NCBI RefSeq assembly: GCF_030542105.1
Contig: NZ_JAUOFB010000001.1
Location: 930,001 to 994,000 of the forward strand
Origin: Hymenobacter sp. BT730
Lineage (GTDB): Bacteria > Bacteroidota > Bacteroidia > Cytophagales > Hymenobacteraceae
DNA length: 64,000 bases
Reading direction: 5' to 3'
Every line of letters starts with the position of its first letter. Within the stretch, counting starts at the first letter, position 1. Made by a program: the position numbers and the translations under genes. The notes beneath the pieces were generated by a model. That model saw nothing but the letters and a program-made list of their open reading frames with translations, did no database searches and was not told where the DNA came from. Below are positions 51,861 to 63,567 of the stretch, in pieces.

Positions 51861-52052
51861 CAGGCAGAAAGAAAAGTCAGATAGTTGCTTGACCTACGCA
51901 GCCTTGGCTATAGTAGCCAGGCGCTAAGGCCGGGTTTGCCTATATACCCGGATGCAAACCTTGGAGTTACTACCCACCCTGCCTATTGACGGGCGTATGG
52001 GTTTTGGCTTATTTTGGCAATTGGTCTTATTCACATCCTGTTGCTAAACTCT

Positions 52053-52466
52053 ATGAATCGTACACTTACCCGTTTTGCTGTGGTGCTGGCCCTGGCCCTT
52101 ACGCCACTGATGCCTGGCCCGCTGGCTGCCAAAGCTGTTGCCGGCACCGCGCCATCTTACACCTACATGCACATGACCACAATCGAATCGGTGGTGGCAG
52201 GTGGTTTGGGCCGCTCCCGCATCCTCTTCACCCCCGAGTTCAAGGGCCAGAAAGAGGCCACGCTGGAAAATTTGTTCAGTCTGACGGGTATCAACATCAA
52301 CAACGTGCGCACCAACGAGCAGGCCATCGTGCAACTCCTCAACGATATTACTTCCGAGGGCTGGGAGCTGGTGCAGGCCGTGCCGCTCACGCAAACTTTG
52401 CAGAGTGCCGGTACCACGGGCCAGGGCATTTTCCTCACCCGCTACACCTTCCGTAAGGCAAAGTAA
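52053..52466 (+). CDS. Small exported protein, DUF4177-like paralogue 3
   Basis: 137 residues from ATG 52053 (MNRTLTRFAVVLALALT, cleavage near AKAVAG). Mature part: YTYMHMTTIESVV...RILFTPEFKGQKEATLENL, then VQLLNDITSEGWELVQAVPL and a final TRYTFRK. The segment F(S/T)PEFK.QKE is nearly the same as in paralogue 1. It is the shortest of the three, lacking the charged middle of paralogue 1. Its own terminator follows. Function unknown. Confidence 0.72.
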   Translation: MNRTLTRFAVVLALALTPLMPGPLAAKAVAGTAPSYTYMHMTTIESVVAGGLGRSRILFTPEFKGQKEATLENLFSLTGININNVRTNEQAIVQLLNDITSEGWELVQAVPLTQTLQSAGTTGQGIFLTRYTFRKAK

Positions 52467-52498
52467 ACCTGCTCCCCAACACCTATATTCTATCAATT

Positions 52499-52534
52499 AA
52501 GAAGGCCCGACTGTTTAACAGCCGGGCCTTCTTG
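52499..52534 (+). terminator. Terminator after paralogue 3
   Basis: Arms AAGAAGGCCCG / CGGGCCTTCTT with an inner CTG/CAG pair, 32 bases after the stop; T-containing tail. Confidence 0.8.
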
Positions 52535-52554
52535 TTGACTAGGTAACTGCTTAA

Positions 52555-52674
52555 TTACTGGGTGGGGCCATTATCGACTTGGGCTTCGAGAGTGGCATGC
52601 ACACCGGGGGCCACGGCCGAGAGCAAATCATAGCCCGTGGCCGCTTCCAGGGCATCCATGCTGGACCGAGGTGC
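52555..52674 (-). pseudogene. 3' remnant of a DNA/RNA non-specific endonuclease gene
   Basis: A minus-strand frame ending in TAA at 52555-52557 encodes about 39 residues (SSMDALEAATGYDLLSAV, then LEAQVDN) that look like the extreme C-terminus of Bacteroidota DNA/RNA non-specific (NUC1-type) endonucleases, where LE..TGYD.LSAVP precedes the end. The frame goes on upstream only to a stop at 52719 and has no catalytic domain; the 3' end of the CheB gene (stop at 52676) occupies that place in another frame. I read it as a deletion remnant at a rearrangement point. The match is from memory, not from a search. Confidence 0.5.
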
Positions 52675-52675
52675 C

Positions 52676-53722
52676 TCAGCCCGCCTGTTCAGTAGAGGAA
52701 TTGTGCTCCTGGCCGTTCAGGAGGAACTCCCGTAGGCGGTTGATGTGGCGCTTTATCTCCATAATGCGCTCCTCCTGCTGAATGCTCCAGTAGCCCTGGC
52801 CGCGGCCTGCCATGCTGGTGAGAAGGTTCTTGCGTTCCTCCATCATGCGCAGGGCCACCCAAAGGGTTTCTTCCAGGGCATGCTGCGTGCTTTCCAGTAA
52901 AGATTCTGCGGCAAAAGCGTGGCCGGTGTGGCAGCGGTAGCGAAGCACACTGCCTTCCGTAAGCTGCCACAGCGAGCCGCCACAGTCGGGGCAGGTAAGG
53001 GGCACGGGCGTGCCCAAACGCTCTATATCTTCTGTTTCTCCCACGATGCGCTCCGCAATAGCGGCCTCCATTTTGATATCCTGAGGAATAACGATGGGGC
53101 CGGATGGTGGGGTTTGTACAAGTTGCGTCAGCAAAGCGCCCATTTCCGCCAGCGGCACCACATAATCAATAGACACGTTGATGAGGGCACTTTCCGGCAT
53201 ACTGGAAAACTCGGCATCATCGGGGTCCTGCACCACGGCCCGGCCGCCGGACCGCTTAATCTGCTCCAGGCCGGCAGTGCCATCATGCAGCATCCCCGTT
53301 AAAATCACCCCAATAACCGCCGAGCCATATTGAGCTGCGGCCGAGCGAAACAGGGCATCGGCCGCAGGCCGGTAGTTATTTTCCCGGGGGCCTTTGGTAA
53401 CCATCAGCGTCCCGTCGCGCACCAATAGGTGGCGGTCAGGCGGGGCCAGGTACAGGGTGCCGGCTTCCAGTTTGTCGCCGTGGCTGGGCAGCAGGCATCG
53501 TAAGGTGGTGTGGCGCGCCAGCCGGTCTACCAGATGTTGGCCGAAGGACTCCGGCGCAAAGTGCTGCACTACCAGCACGGCTGCCGGTAAGTCGCCGGCT
53601 AAATTGCTGACTAAGCGGGTAAGTGCCGGCATGCCGCCCGCCGAGGCACCAATGACAATGATATGTTGAGGATCTTTCACGAGTAGTTGGAGCAAGGCAT
53701 AAAAGCGGGAGGGCGGCCCCAT
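52676..53722 (-). CDS. cheB: CheB-type protein-glutamate methylesterase with zinc-ribbon tail
   Basis: 348 residues, ATG start. The methylesterase domain is complete: Ser27 (GASAGG), His54 (VVQHFAPES), Asp147 (GMLHDGTAG). The receiver domain of classical CheB is absent, so activity is not gated by phosphorylation in cis. The tail has four potential metal ligands, Cys244 and Cys247 (CPDCGG) and Cys264 and His265 (RYRCHTGHAF), a feature of stand-alone CheB-like proteins beside hybrid sensor kinases. It is divergent from the CheB-CheR gene. No chemoreceptor, CheA or CheW gene is in the window, so its substrate may not be a chemoreceptor. Confidence 0.88.
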   Translation of the reverse strand: MGPPSRFYALLQLLVKDPQHIIVIGASAGGMPALTRLVSNLAGDLPAAVLVVQHFAPESFGQHLVDRLARHTTLRCLLPSHGDKLEAGTLYLAPPDRHLLVRDGTLMVTKGPRENNYRPAADALFRSAAAQYGSAVIGVILTGMLHDGTAGLEQIKRSGGRAVVQDPDDAEFSSMPESALINVSIDYVVPLAEMGALLTQLVQTPPSGPIVIPQDIKMEAAIAERIVGETEDIERLGTPVPLTCPDCGGSLWQLTEGSVLRYRCHTGHAFAAESLLESTQHALEETLWVALRMMEERKNLLTSMAGRGQGYWSIQQEERIMEIKRHINRLREFLLNGQEHNSSTEQAG

Positions 53723-53831
53723 CTGCTACCTGCTTTCCCAACCTACGCACCGACCTGAATTCGGTTTACAGCCGGGCTTTTCAACAGGGAGCATAGTCGG
53801 AGGGGTATCGGCCTAAAGTGAGGTTTATGCG

Positions 53832-53839
53832 TACTTTTG
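53832..53839 (+). promoter_or_regulatory. Candidate -7 element for the CheB-CheR gene
   Basis: TACTTTTG fits TAnnTTTG exactly. If it is the promoter, the translation start must lie downstream, which favours ATG 53890 over GTG 53818 or ATG 53827. Confidence 0.4.
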
Positions 53840-53889
53840 AAGTAGAGCGCCGCGGCCAGTTATCTTCTCGTGGTCCTCGGCCTGTTGCT

Positions 53890-56910
<3,021 letters not shown>

Positions 56911-56990
56911 CTGGAGTGGCGCAAAAGCTCCAGCTTGCGTATAGCTATATTGTTGTCCACCGCTCTTAAGAACCGCTTCTTAATTTCGCT

Positions 56991-59729
56991 ATGGATGTTC
57001 CCGGCTCTACTTCGCTTACCCAATTAGACCCGCAGGCCGCTTTGCGGGAGCTCCGACTACGCGCCGAGCGCCGGCAGCTGGCTACCCAAAGCCTGGCCTC
57101 AGACACGGCGCCGGAAGTGCAGCGACTGGTGCAGGAGCTGCAAGTGCATCAGATTGAGCTGGAAATGCAGTACGAAGAGCTGCTGATGGCTCAGGTGGAG
57201 GCCGAAAACTCCCGGGCGCAGTATGTAGACCTCTATGATTTTGCCCCGGTAGGATACTGCACCTTAACGGCCGATAGCACTATTCTGCAGCTGAACCTGC
57301 GGGCCGCCCAGCAGTTGGGCACCGTGCGCCAGCAGCTGCAGGGGCGCCGCCTGGCGCTGTTTGTGGCCATGAGCTGCCGTCTGGATTTTAACCGGTTTTT
57401 AGAGCAGATACTAAGTACCGACTCCCGGCAAACCACTTCCATGGAAATGCTCCGGGAAGATGGCACGGCCCTGTTTGTACGCCTGGAAGGCAGTACAGCT
57501 ACGAATGCCCTGGGCGAGCGGCACTGCCGCCTGGCCCTGATTGATATAACCGAGCAGCAACGCGCCTCGCAGGCCTTGGAGCTTAGCGAGCGGCGTTTCC
57601 GCACCTTGTTTGAGCGAAACCACGACGGTATGCTGCTCATGCGTGATAACCGGATTGTGGATTGCAATGCCGCCACGCTGCAGCTACTGGGGCTTACGGA
57701 CAAAAAACAGCTGCTGGGCCAGCATGCCGCTGCCTTTTCGCCTAAATACCAGCCCAATGGGCGGCTTTCCTCTGCCTGGGCCGATGAGCTGTGGGAGCAA
57801 ACCTTGCGCCAGGGCTACTGCCGGTTTGAATGGTGCCGCCTGCGCCATGGTACCGAGGAATTCTGGGAAGATGTGCTCCTGACGGCTATTCCGGAAGTGG
57901 GCGGCACCATCGTCCACGCTGCCTGGCGCGATATTACGGAGGAAAAACAGGCCGCCCACCGGCTGCGGGAAAACGAGGAGCGCCTGCAGGAAGCCCTCAC
58001 GGCCACGGCTATGGGTATTACCGACTGGAACCTGACCGATGACCTGCTTTACTGGGATGCCCGGGCTCAGGAAATCTTTGGGCACGTCTTCGATTCCAAC
58101 CCCGTACCCACCAGCATGGCCCTCAGCCGCCTGCACCCCGATGACCGGCCCCGGTTGCTGGACAACATCCGAAAGCTGCGCCAGGGGCAGCTAGCGCTGG
58201 ATACTGAATACCGCATCGTCAGGCCCGATGGCACTATTACATACGTGTCTATGGTAGGCCGCATGTTTACGGATGAAGACCACCCGCGGGGGCGGCTGCT
58301 GGGGCTGGTACGGGATATTACCACCCGCAAAGAATCGGACGAGGAGCTGAACTATAAAAACCAGCTGCTGGAGCACATTCTGGTCAATCTGCCAGTGCTG
58401 CTGAGCCGCCTCACCCCGGAGGGGCGCTACCTGGAGATGATTGGGGCAGGACTGCAACGGCTGGGCCTGCAGGATAACGAGCTGGTAGGGGCCAGCGTGT
58501 TTGAAGAGTTTCCGGCGCTGGCCAAGCCCGTGCGTAAGCTACTGGCCGGGCAGCCGCTCACCTTCATTGGCACGGCCGAATACCAAGGCAAGCCGGTGTT
58601 TTTCCAGAACTATGGCTTCTTTGAGGCGCAGCGGCAGCAGGGAATTATGTTTGCCATTGACGTGACGGAATCAGAGCTGATGAAGGAAAAAATCCGTCAG
58701 GAGCAGGAGTTCACTAAAAGTCTGCTCGATAACAGCGTGGACGCCATTATGGCCTGCGACGCCGACCAGCGCGTAACCGCCTGGAACCAGCGCGCCGCGC
58801 GGCTCACCGGTATTCCGGAGGCCGATGCCCTGGGCTGCCCCCTGCTGGAGCTGCTGCCGCACCTGACGGATAATACTGTTTTCCAGAGCCTGTTGCGTCA
58901 GACCCTGGCCGGTACTGCCGGGCACCAGTTAAACTGGACCGGCCTTTCCCCGCAGGGCGCTTTCGACCTGCACCTGCTGCCCCTGCACCAAAGCAACGGC
59001 CAGGGCGCCCTTATTCTGGCCCGCGACGTAACCGAGCGCAATACGCTGATGGCGGAAACCACGGACCTCAAGCTGCGCCAGCAGCAGATGGTGCTTTCCA
59101 CCATTCTCAACACCCAGGAGGAGGAGCGCCGCCGCATTGCCGAGAGCCTGCACAACGGGGTAGGCCAGCTGCTGTATGCCACCAAGCTGAATCTGGATAT
59201 GCTGCCGGAGTCGGCGCAGAAGCAGGCGGCGCATAATCTGCTGGGTGAGGCCATCCGGGCCACGCGCACCATTTCCTATGAGCTGACGCCCGGGGTGCTG
59301 GAGAACTTTGGGTTGAAGGTAGCCCTGCAGGAGCTGGTGAAGCTGATTCCGCGCAGCCTGCCGGTTGATCTGAACCTGAGCGGGCTGGAAGAGCCCCTGC
59401 CCCGGCAGCTGCAAACGGCTATCTACCGCATGGTGCAGGAACTGCTCAACAATGTTATGAAGCACGCGCAGGCGCGGGAGGCCTTTGTTTCGGTGGCGCG
59501 GGAGGATAACTATGTATACGTGAGCGTGGAAGATGATGGAGTGGGTTTTGATACCAGCACTCCGCGGGCATCGCACGGCATTGGGCTGGCCGGTATCCGT
59601 ACCCGCGTAGCCCTGCTGGGCGGCTCTCTGAACATTCATTCCCGCGTGGGGCAGGGCACTACTATTTCCCTAACCCTGCCGGTACAGGAGGATCTGCTGC
59701 CCGCAGTACCAGAAGAAAACCAACCTTAA
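56991..59729 (+). CDS. Multi-PAS histidine kinase, NarL/HisKA_3 type
   Basis: 912 residues, ATG start, no signal peptide or membrane helix, so soluble. A short coiled coil (QRLVQELQVHQIELEMQYEEL, 40-65) precedes about five PAS units (75-190, 195-315, 320-440, 455-560, 570-680). The dimerisation box ERRRIAESLHNGVGQLL holds His721; it has HN where HD is usual. The ATPase has N-box LLNNVMKHAQA, DDGVGFD and GIGLAGIRTRV (about 800-905). This output usually pairs with LuxR-type response regulators, but none is seen here. It follows the CheB-CheR gene by 80 bases and probably belongs to the same transcript. Confidence 0.9.
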   Translation: MDVPGSTSLTQLDPQAALRELRLRAERRQLATQSLASDTAPEVQRLVQELQVHQIELEMQYEELLMAQVEAENSRAQYVDLYDFAPVGYCTLTADSTILQLNLRAAQQLGTVRQQLQGRRLALFVAMSCRLDFNRFLEQILSTDSRQTTSMEMLREDGTALFVRLEGSTATNALGERHCRLALIDITEQQRASQALELSERRFRTLFERNHDGMLLMRDNRIVDCNAATLQLLGLTDKKQLLGQHAAAFSPKYQPNGRLSSAWADELWEQTLRQGYCRFEWCRLRHGTEEFWEDVLLTAIPEVGGTIVHAAWRDITEEKQAAHRLRENEERLQEALTATAMGITDWNLTDDLLYWDARAQEIFGHVFDSNPVPTSMALSRLHPDDRPRLLDNIRKLRQGQLALDTEYRIVRPDGTITYVSMVGRMFTDEDHPRGRLLGLVRDITTRKESDEELNYKNQLLEHILVNLPVLLSRLTPEGRYLEMIGAGLQRLGLQDNELVGASVFEEFPALAKPVRKLLAGQPLTFIGTAEYQGKPVFFQNYGFFEAQRQQGIMFAIDVTESELMKEKIRQEQEFTKSLLDNSVDAIMACDADQRVTAWNQRAARLTGIPEADALGCPLLELLPHLTDNTVFQSLLRQTLAGTAGHQLNWTGLSPQGAFDLHLLPLHQSNGQGALILARDVTERNTLMAETTDLKLRQQQMVLSTILNTQEEERRRIAESLHNGVGQLLYATKLNLDMLPESAQKQAAHNLLGEAIRATRTISYELTPGVLENFGLKVALQELVKLIPRSLPVDLNLSGLEEPLPRQLQTAIYRMVQELLNNVMKHAQAREAFVSVAREDNYVYVSVEDDGVGFDTSTPRASHGIGLAGIRTRVALLGGSLNIHSRVGQGTTISLTLPVQEDLLPAVPEENQP

Positions 59730-59856
59730 GCAGATAGGGTATATAAGGCTATGTCAACCATCTACGGCATGGCGCTATTGCCAGCATCTGCGTAAGCTTG
59801 CCTGTTGTTGCGCAAACTTTCCGGCGCTCCTGTTTATTTCTGATACTCCTGCCGTT

Positions 59857-62856
59857 TTGCCTGACTCCTCCGCTTTTTCCAACGACCTGCTCCAAACGGT
59901 ACTGGACGTCTCGCTGACGGCTATTAATCTGTTGCGCCCCCTCTACGACTCCAGCGGAAAGCTAATAGACTTTGAGCTGGAGTATCTGAACCTGGCCGCT
60001 CAGCGCATGGTAGGGCTACCAGCCCGGCCCGGGGGCACGTTGCGCACCCACTTTCCCGAAACCCTGGATAAGGGGGTATTTGCCTTCTACTGCCGGGTAT
60101 TTGAAACCGGTGAGGCGGGCCAGTATGAGGTGAATTACCAGGCCGATGGCCTGGATAACTATTTCCGCCTGGCCGCCCGGCGCCACCAGGATGTGCTGGT
60201 CGTCAGCTTCACGGATACCTCCGACCACGACCGTACCCCCGTGGAGCAGGCCCTGCGCGCAAGTCAGGTCCGGGAGCAGGCGGCCCGCGCCGAAATGGAA
60301 GAACAGCGCGAGCAGCTGCGTAACATCCTGCATCAGGCCCCCGTGGCTTTCAGCTACCTGGAGGGGCCTGATTTTGTTATTGCAACGGCCAATCCGCTGG
60401 CGTGCAAGATGTGGGGCCGAACCGAAGCGCAGGTGTTAGGCTTGCCTTTGCTGCAAGCCCTGCCGGAGTTGCATGGCCAGGGGTTTGAGCATATTCTGGC
60501 CAATGTGGTCCGCACCGAAACGCCTTACATCGGCAAAGAAGCGAAGGTATTGCTATGGCGAAACGAGCAGTTAGACGCCGCTTATTTTGATTTTGTCTAC
60601 CAGCCCCTGCATAATCAGCAGAATTTCGTGACGGGCGTAGTGGTGGTAGGCATAGAAGTGACCGAGCAGGTGCATGCCCGGCGGCAGGTGCAGAACCTGA
60701 ATGCCGACCTGGCTATTGCGAATGAGGAGCTGGCCGCCACTAATGAAGAGCTGCATACCTCTAATGAGGAGTTTCTGAACAACAATGTAGCGCTGCTGAG
60801 CGCGCAGCTGGAGCTGCAGAAACTGAACCTGGAGCTGGAAGCCCGGGTACAGGAGCGCACCAATCTGCTGTTGCTGGCCCAGGCCGAAGCCGAGCGGCAA
60901 AAGGAGCGACTGGAGCGGCTATTCATGCAGGCGCCGGCTGCTATTTGCATCCTCAATGGGCCGGAGCTGGTGTATGAGCTGGTAAACCCCGGCTATCAAC
61001 AGCTGTTTCCGGGCCGCCGGCTGTTGGGTAGGACCCTGCTGGAAGCTATGCCTGAGCTGCAGGACCATGCCGTGTACCACACATTCCGGCAGGTATATGA
61101 TACCGGCGTAACACACGAAGAAACCGGTATCCTGATTCCACTGGCCCGGCCCGATACCGGACTGCTGGAGGACCGCTACTTTACTTTTATTCAGCAGGCC
61201 CGCTTCGATGCCAATAGCCAAATTGATGGCGTACTGGTGTTTGCTTTTGAGGTGACCCAGCAGGAACAAAGCCGCCTGCGGGCCGACCAGCTACAAACCC
61301 AGGCTCTGGAAGCCGCGCAGCAAATAGTAAGGAAGCGCGAAACCATGTTCCAGGTTTTCGAGCAAACGCCAGCCAGCGTTGCCATCCTGCACGGCCCTCA
61401 GCACCGCTTCGAGTACGTGAACCCGGGGTACCAGGCGTTGTTTCCGGGGCGGGAGCTGGTAGGGCATCCTTTGGCTGAAGCCTTACCTGAGACGGTGGAA
61501 TTTGGCTTTGTAAATCTGCTAAACCAGGTATACACCACGGGAGAGCCTTTCTTTGGCACCGAGCTACCCTTGCAGGTGCGCGCCCCCGATGGCCGGCTGC
61601 TGCCGGAGGAGTACTATACCTTCACTTATCAGGCGTATCAGGAGGCTGGAACCACAGTGGGGGTTTCCATCTTCGCTTTCAACGTAACGGAGCAGGTGCT
61701 GGCCCGCCGCCTGCATGCCAACCAGCAGGCCCAGCTGCAGGCATTGTTTGAGCAGGCTCCGGTAGCAGTTGCCATTCTCCAGGGGCCGGAATATGTCATT
61801 GAGGTAGCAAACCCCCGCGTGGCGGAAATATGGGGCCGCAAGCCGGAGCAGGTAATAGGAAAGCCCATTTTTGAAGCCCTGCCGGAAGTGCGCGACCAGG
61901 GTTTCAAGGAGCTAATGGACCACGTGGTAGCTACCGGCGAGCCATTTATGGCCCAGGAGGTAACCACGTTGCTGGAGCGCAACGGCCAGTTGGATACCGT
62001 GTATCTCAACTTTGTTTACCAGCCCCTGCGCGATGCGCAAGGCCATATCGGCAGTGTTGCCGCAGTGGCTACCGAAGTAAGCGAGCAGGTAACGGCCCGC
62101 CAGCTGGTGGCCCAGGCCAACCAGCAGCTGCTGACTGCCAACGCCGAGCTGGACAACCTCAACCAGCAGCTCGTGCGCACCAACGTAGACCTGGATAACT
62201 TCATTTACACTGCCTCGCACGATTTAAAAGCTCCTATTACCAATATTGAAGGCCTGCTGCAAACCCTGGAAGACGAGCTACCGGAGCAGCAGCGCACGCG
62301 CGACGTCAGCTACGTGTTAGAGCTGATGCATGATTCCGTCAACCGTTTCAAGCGCACCATAGAGCACCTGACGGATGTATCGCGCCTGCAAAAGGAGCAC
62401 GACCCCGTCTTCACGCAGGTAAAGCTGGCCGAAGTGGTGGAAGATGTGCTCCTGGACCTGGCGCCACTCATTCAGGAAGTGGGCGCGCGCCTGCACGTAG
62501 AAGTACAGAATTGCCCTTCTATTGCCTTCTCGGCCAAAAACCTCCGCTCGGTGGTGTATAACCTCGTCAGCAATGCGCTAAAGTATCATAGCCCGGAGCG
62601 GACGCCCTTAGTCAGCCTGCGGTGTTTCCCGGCCGAAAAATACCTGGCCCTGGAAGTGCAGGACAACGGTCTGGGCATCGACCTAAGCCGGGAGCGGCAG
62701 CCCTTTCAGATGTTTCAGCGCTTCCATACCCACGTAGAAGGCTCTGGCGTCGGGCTGTACATGGTCAAGAAAATGGTGGAAAATGCCGGTGGCAAGGTGG
62801 AGGTACTCAGTCAGGTAGGCGAAGGCTCCACCTTCACTGTGTATTTCCCCCAATAA
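59857..62856 (+). CDS. Multi-PAS histidine kinase, HisKA type
   Basis: 999 residues from TTG 59857; no ATG exists near the start. Soluble. Five PAS units (about 1-130, 150-270, 350-470, 490-615, 625-745), a coiled coil with N-E-E-L and E-R-Q-K-E-R-L repeats between the second and third, and another before the kinase. HisKA box TASHDLKAPITNIEGLL holds His788; the ATPase has NLVSNALKYHS, VQDNGLGID, FQRFHTHVEGSGVGLYMVKK and GEGSTFTVYFP. PAS 2 and PAS 5 look like a duplicated pair (FVYQPL and VTEQV or VSEQV). PAS units with APVA.A.L.GP and P-E-V motifs suggest bound small-molecule sensing; ligands unknown. Confidence 0.9.
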   Translation: MPDSSAFSNDLLQTVLDVSLTAINLLRPLYDSSGKLIDFELEYLNLAAQRMVGLPARPGGTLRTHFPETLDKGVFAFYCRVFETGEAGQYEVNYQADGLDNYFRLAARRHQDVLVVSFTDTSDHDRTPVEQALRASQVREQAARAEMEEQREQLRNILHQAPVAFSYLEGPDFVIATANPLACKMWGRTEAQVLGLPLLQALPELHGQGFEHILANVVRTETPYIGKEAKVLLWRNEQLDAAYFDFVYQPLHNQQNFVTGVVVVGIEVTEQVHARRQVQNLNADLAIANEELAATNEELHTSNEEFLNNNVALLSAQLELQKLNLELEARVQERTNLLLLAQAEAERQKERLERLFMQAPAAICILNGPELVYELVNPGYQQLFPGRRLLGRTLLEAMPELQDHAVYHTFRQVYDTGVTHEETGILIPLARPDTGLLEDRYFTFIQQARFDANSQIDGVLVFAFEVTQQEQSRLRADQLQTQALEAAQQIVRKRETMFQVFEQTPASVAILHGPQHRFEYVNPGYQALFPGRELVGHPLAEALPETVEFGFVNLLNQVYTTGEPFFGTELPLQVRAPDGRLLPEEYYTFTYQAYQEAGTTVGVSIFAFNVTEQVLARRLHANQQAQLQALFEQAPVAVAILQGPEYVIEVANPRVAEIWGRKPEQVIGKPIFEALPEVRDQGFKELMDHVVATGEPFMAQEVTTLLERNGQLDTVYLNFVYQPLRDAQGHIGSVAAVATEVSEQVTARQLVAQANQQLLTANAELDNLNQQLVRTNVDLDNFIYTASHDLKAPITNIEGLLQTLEDELPEQQRTRDVSYVLELMHDSVNRFKRTIEHLTDVSRLQKEHDPVFTQVKLAEVVEDVLLDLAPLIQEVGARLHVEVQNCPSIAFSAKNLRSVVYNLVSNALKYHSPERTPLVSLRCFPAEKYLALEVQDNGLGIDLSRERQPFQMFQRFHTHVEGSGVGLYMVKKMVENAGGKVEVLSQVGEGSTFTVYFPQ

Positions 62857-62914
62857 TGCCTGGGCACGCTTCCTGGTAGATTGGGAAGGTGCAATGCGCC
62901 CCAGAGGCTCAGCC

Positions 62915-62940
62915 AAAAGGCCCGCAATAGCGGGCCTTTT
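62915..62940 (+). terminator. Terminator after the second kinase
   Basis: Perfect arms AAAAGGCCCGC / GCGGGCCTTTT with an AATA loop. Works for the kinase and also for the convergent small gene. Confidence 0.9.
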
Positions 62941-62966
62941 GGGTTCATGTAGGTAGCTGAGTCTGG

Positions 62967-63167
62967 CTAGTACCAGTCGGGGGAGCCTGGCTCTGTAGCC
63001 TGGCCGGGCTCCAGCCGCCCCCTCACCTGGGGCGGAATATAGTTCTGGTCCTGCTCGCTGGGCAGAGGAAGCAAATCCTCGGAATAGTTATTTGGCTGCC
63101 GAACCTGGTCCGTGCTTTTCCAATCCGATTTTGGTGTGCTGGGTTTGGATGTGGGCTTGCTCTTCAT
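62967..63167 (-). CDS. Small hydrophilic protein of unknown function
   Basis: 66 residues, ATG start, TAG stop. Rich in Pro, Ser, Lys and Gln, with no hydrophobic stretch and no signal peptide. N-terminus basic (MKSKPTSKPSTPKSDWK), rest acidic (NNYSEDLLPLPSEQDQNY, EPGQATEPGSPDWY). The regular, non-repetitive composition and a place between two terminators support a real gene. No family recognised; it looks intrinsically disordered. Confidence 0.55.
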   Translation of the reverse strand: MKSKPTSKPSTPKSDWKSTDQVRQPNNYSEDLLPLPSEQDQNYIPPQVRGRLEPGQATEPGSPDWY

Positions 63168-63567
63168 GGTACTGACTTTGAAAGAAGAAAGAAACCTTGG
63201 GAGAGAAGGGCTATCCTTGAAACGTAAGCTTTTATTTGAAGGATATCATCTTGCCCAAAACCACACATTTTCAGTGGTTTTTACCACGTCTCCGAAAATC
63301 CACTAATGCTGCTGCGGGAAATCCGGGAAGCAGGAAAAAAGCCCGCCTGTTTAGAAATATCATAAAGCGAAGTCAGCTCCGATAATGTTGGGCAGTTGCC
63401 TGCAGAGGCACAATACTATGCCTGCATAAACCAAATTGAGGCTGATATGCCGCCGGCCGCCGCCCCTAAACGGAACCTAGTATCCGGAACTTGACTTGTA
63501 GAGACCTATATCTCAGCGTCACCATTAACAAACCTGTACCTTACAGGCTGCTCCTAGTATTATTTCT
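63168..63567. other. Intergenic region before the last PAS gene
   Basis: 400 bases. It holds a hairpin AAAACCAC / GTGGTTTT at 63257-63281 with T run to 63282 that may stop a transcript in the + direction, and on the minus strand a TACGTTTC (one mismatch to TAnnTTTG) some 50 bases before the small gene. No promoter match was found for the gene at 63568. Confidence 0.35.

Noticed and set aside
51986..52456. 156-codon frame overlapping small exported paralogue 3
   Set aside because: Out of frame with the signal peptide and GWE motif; its His/Gly-rich sequence is not protein-like.
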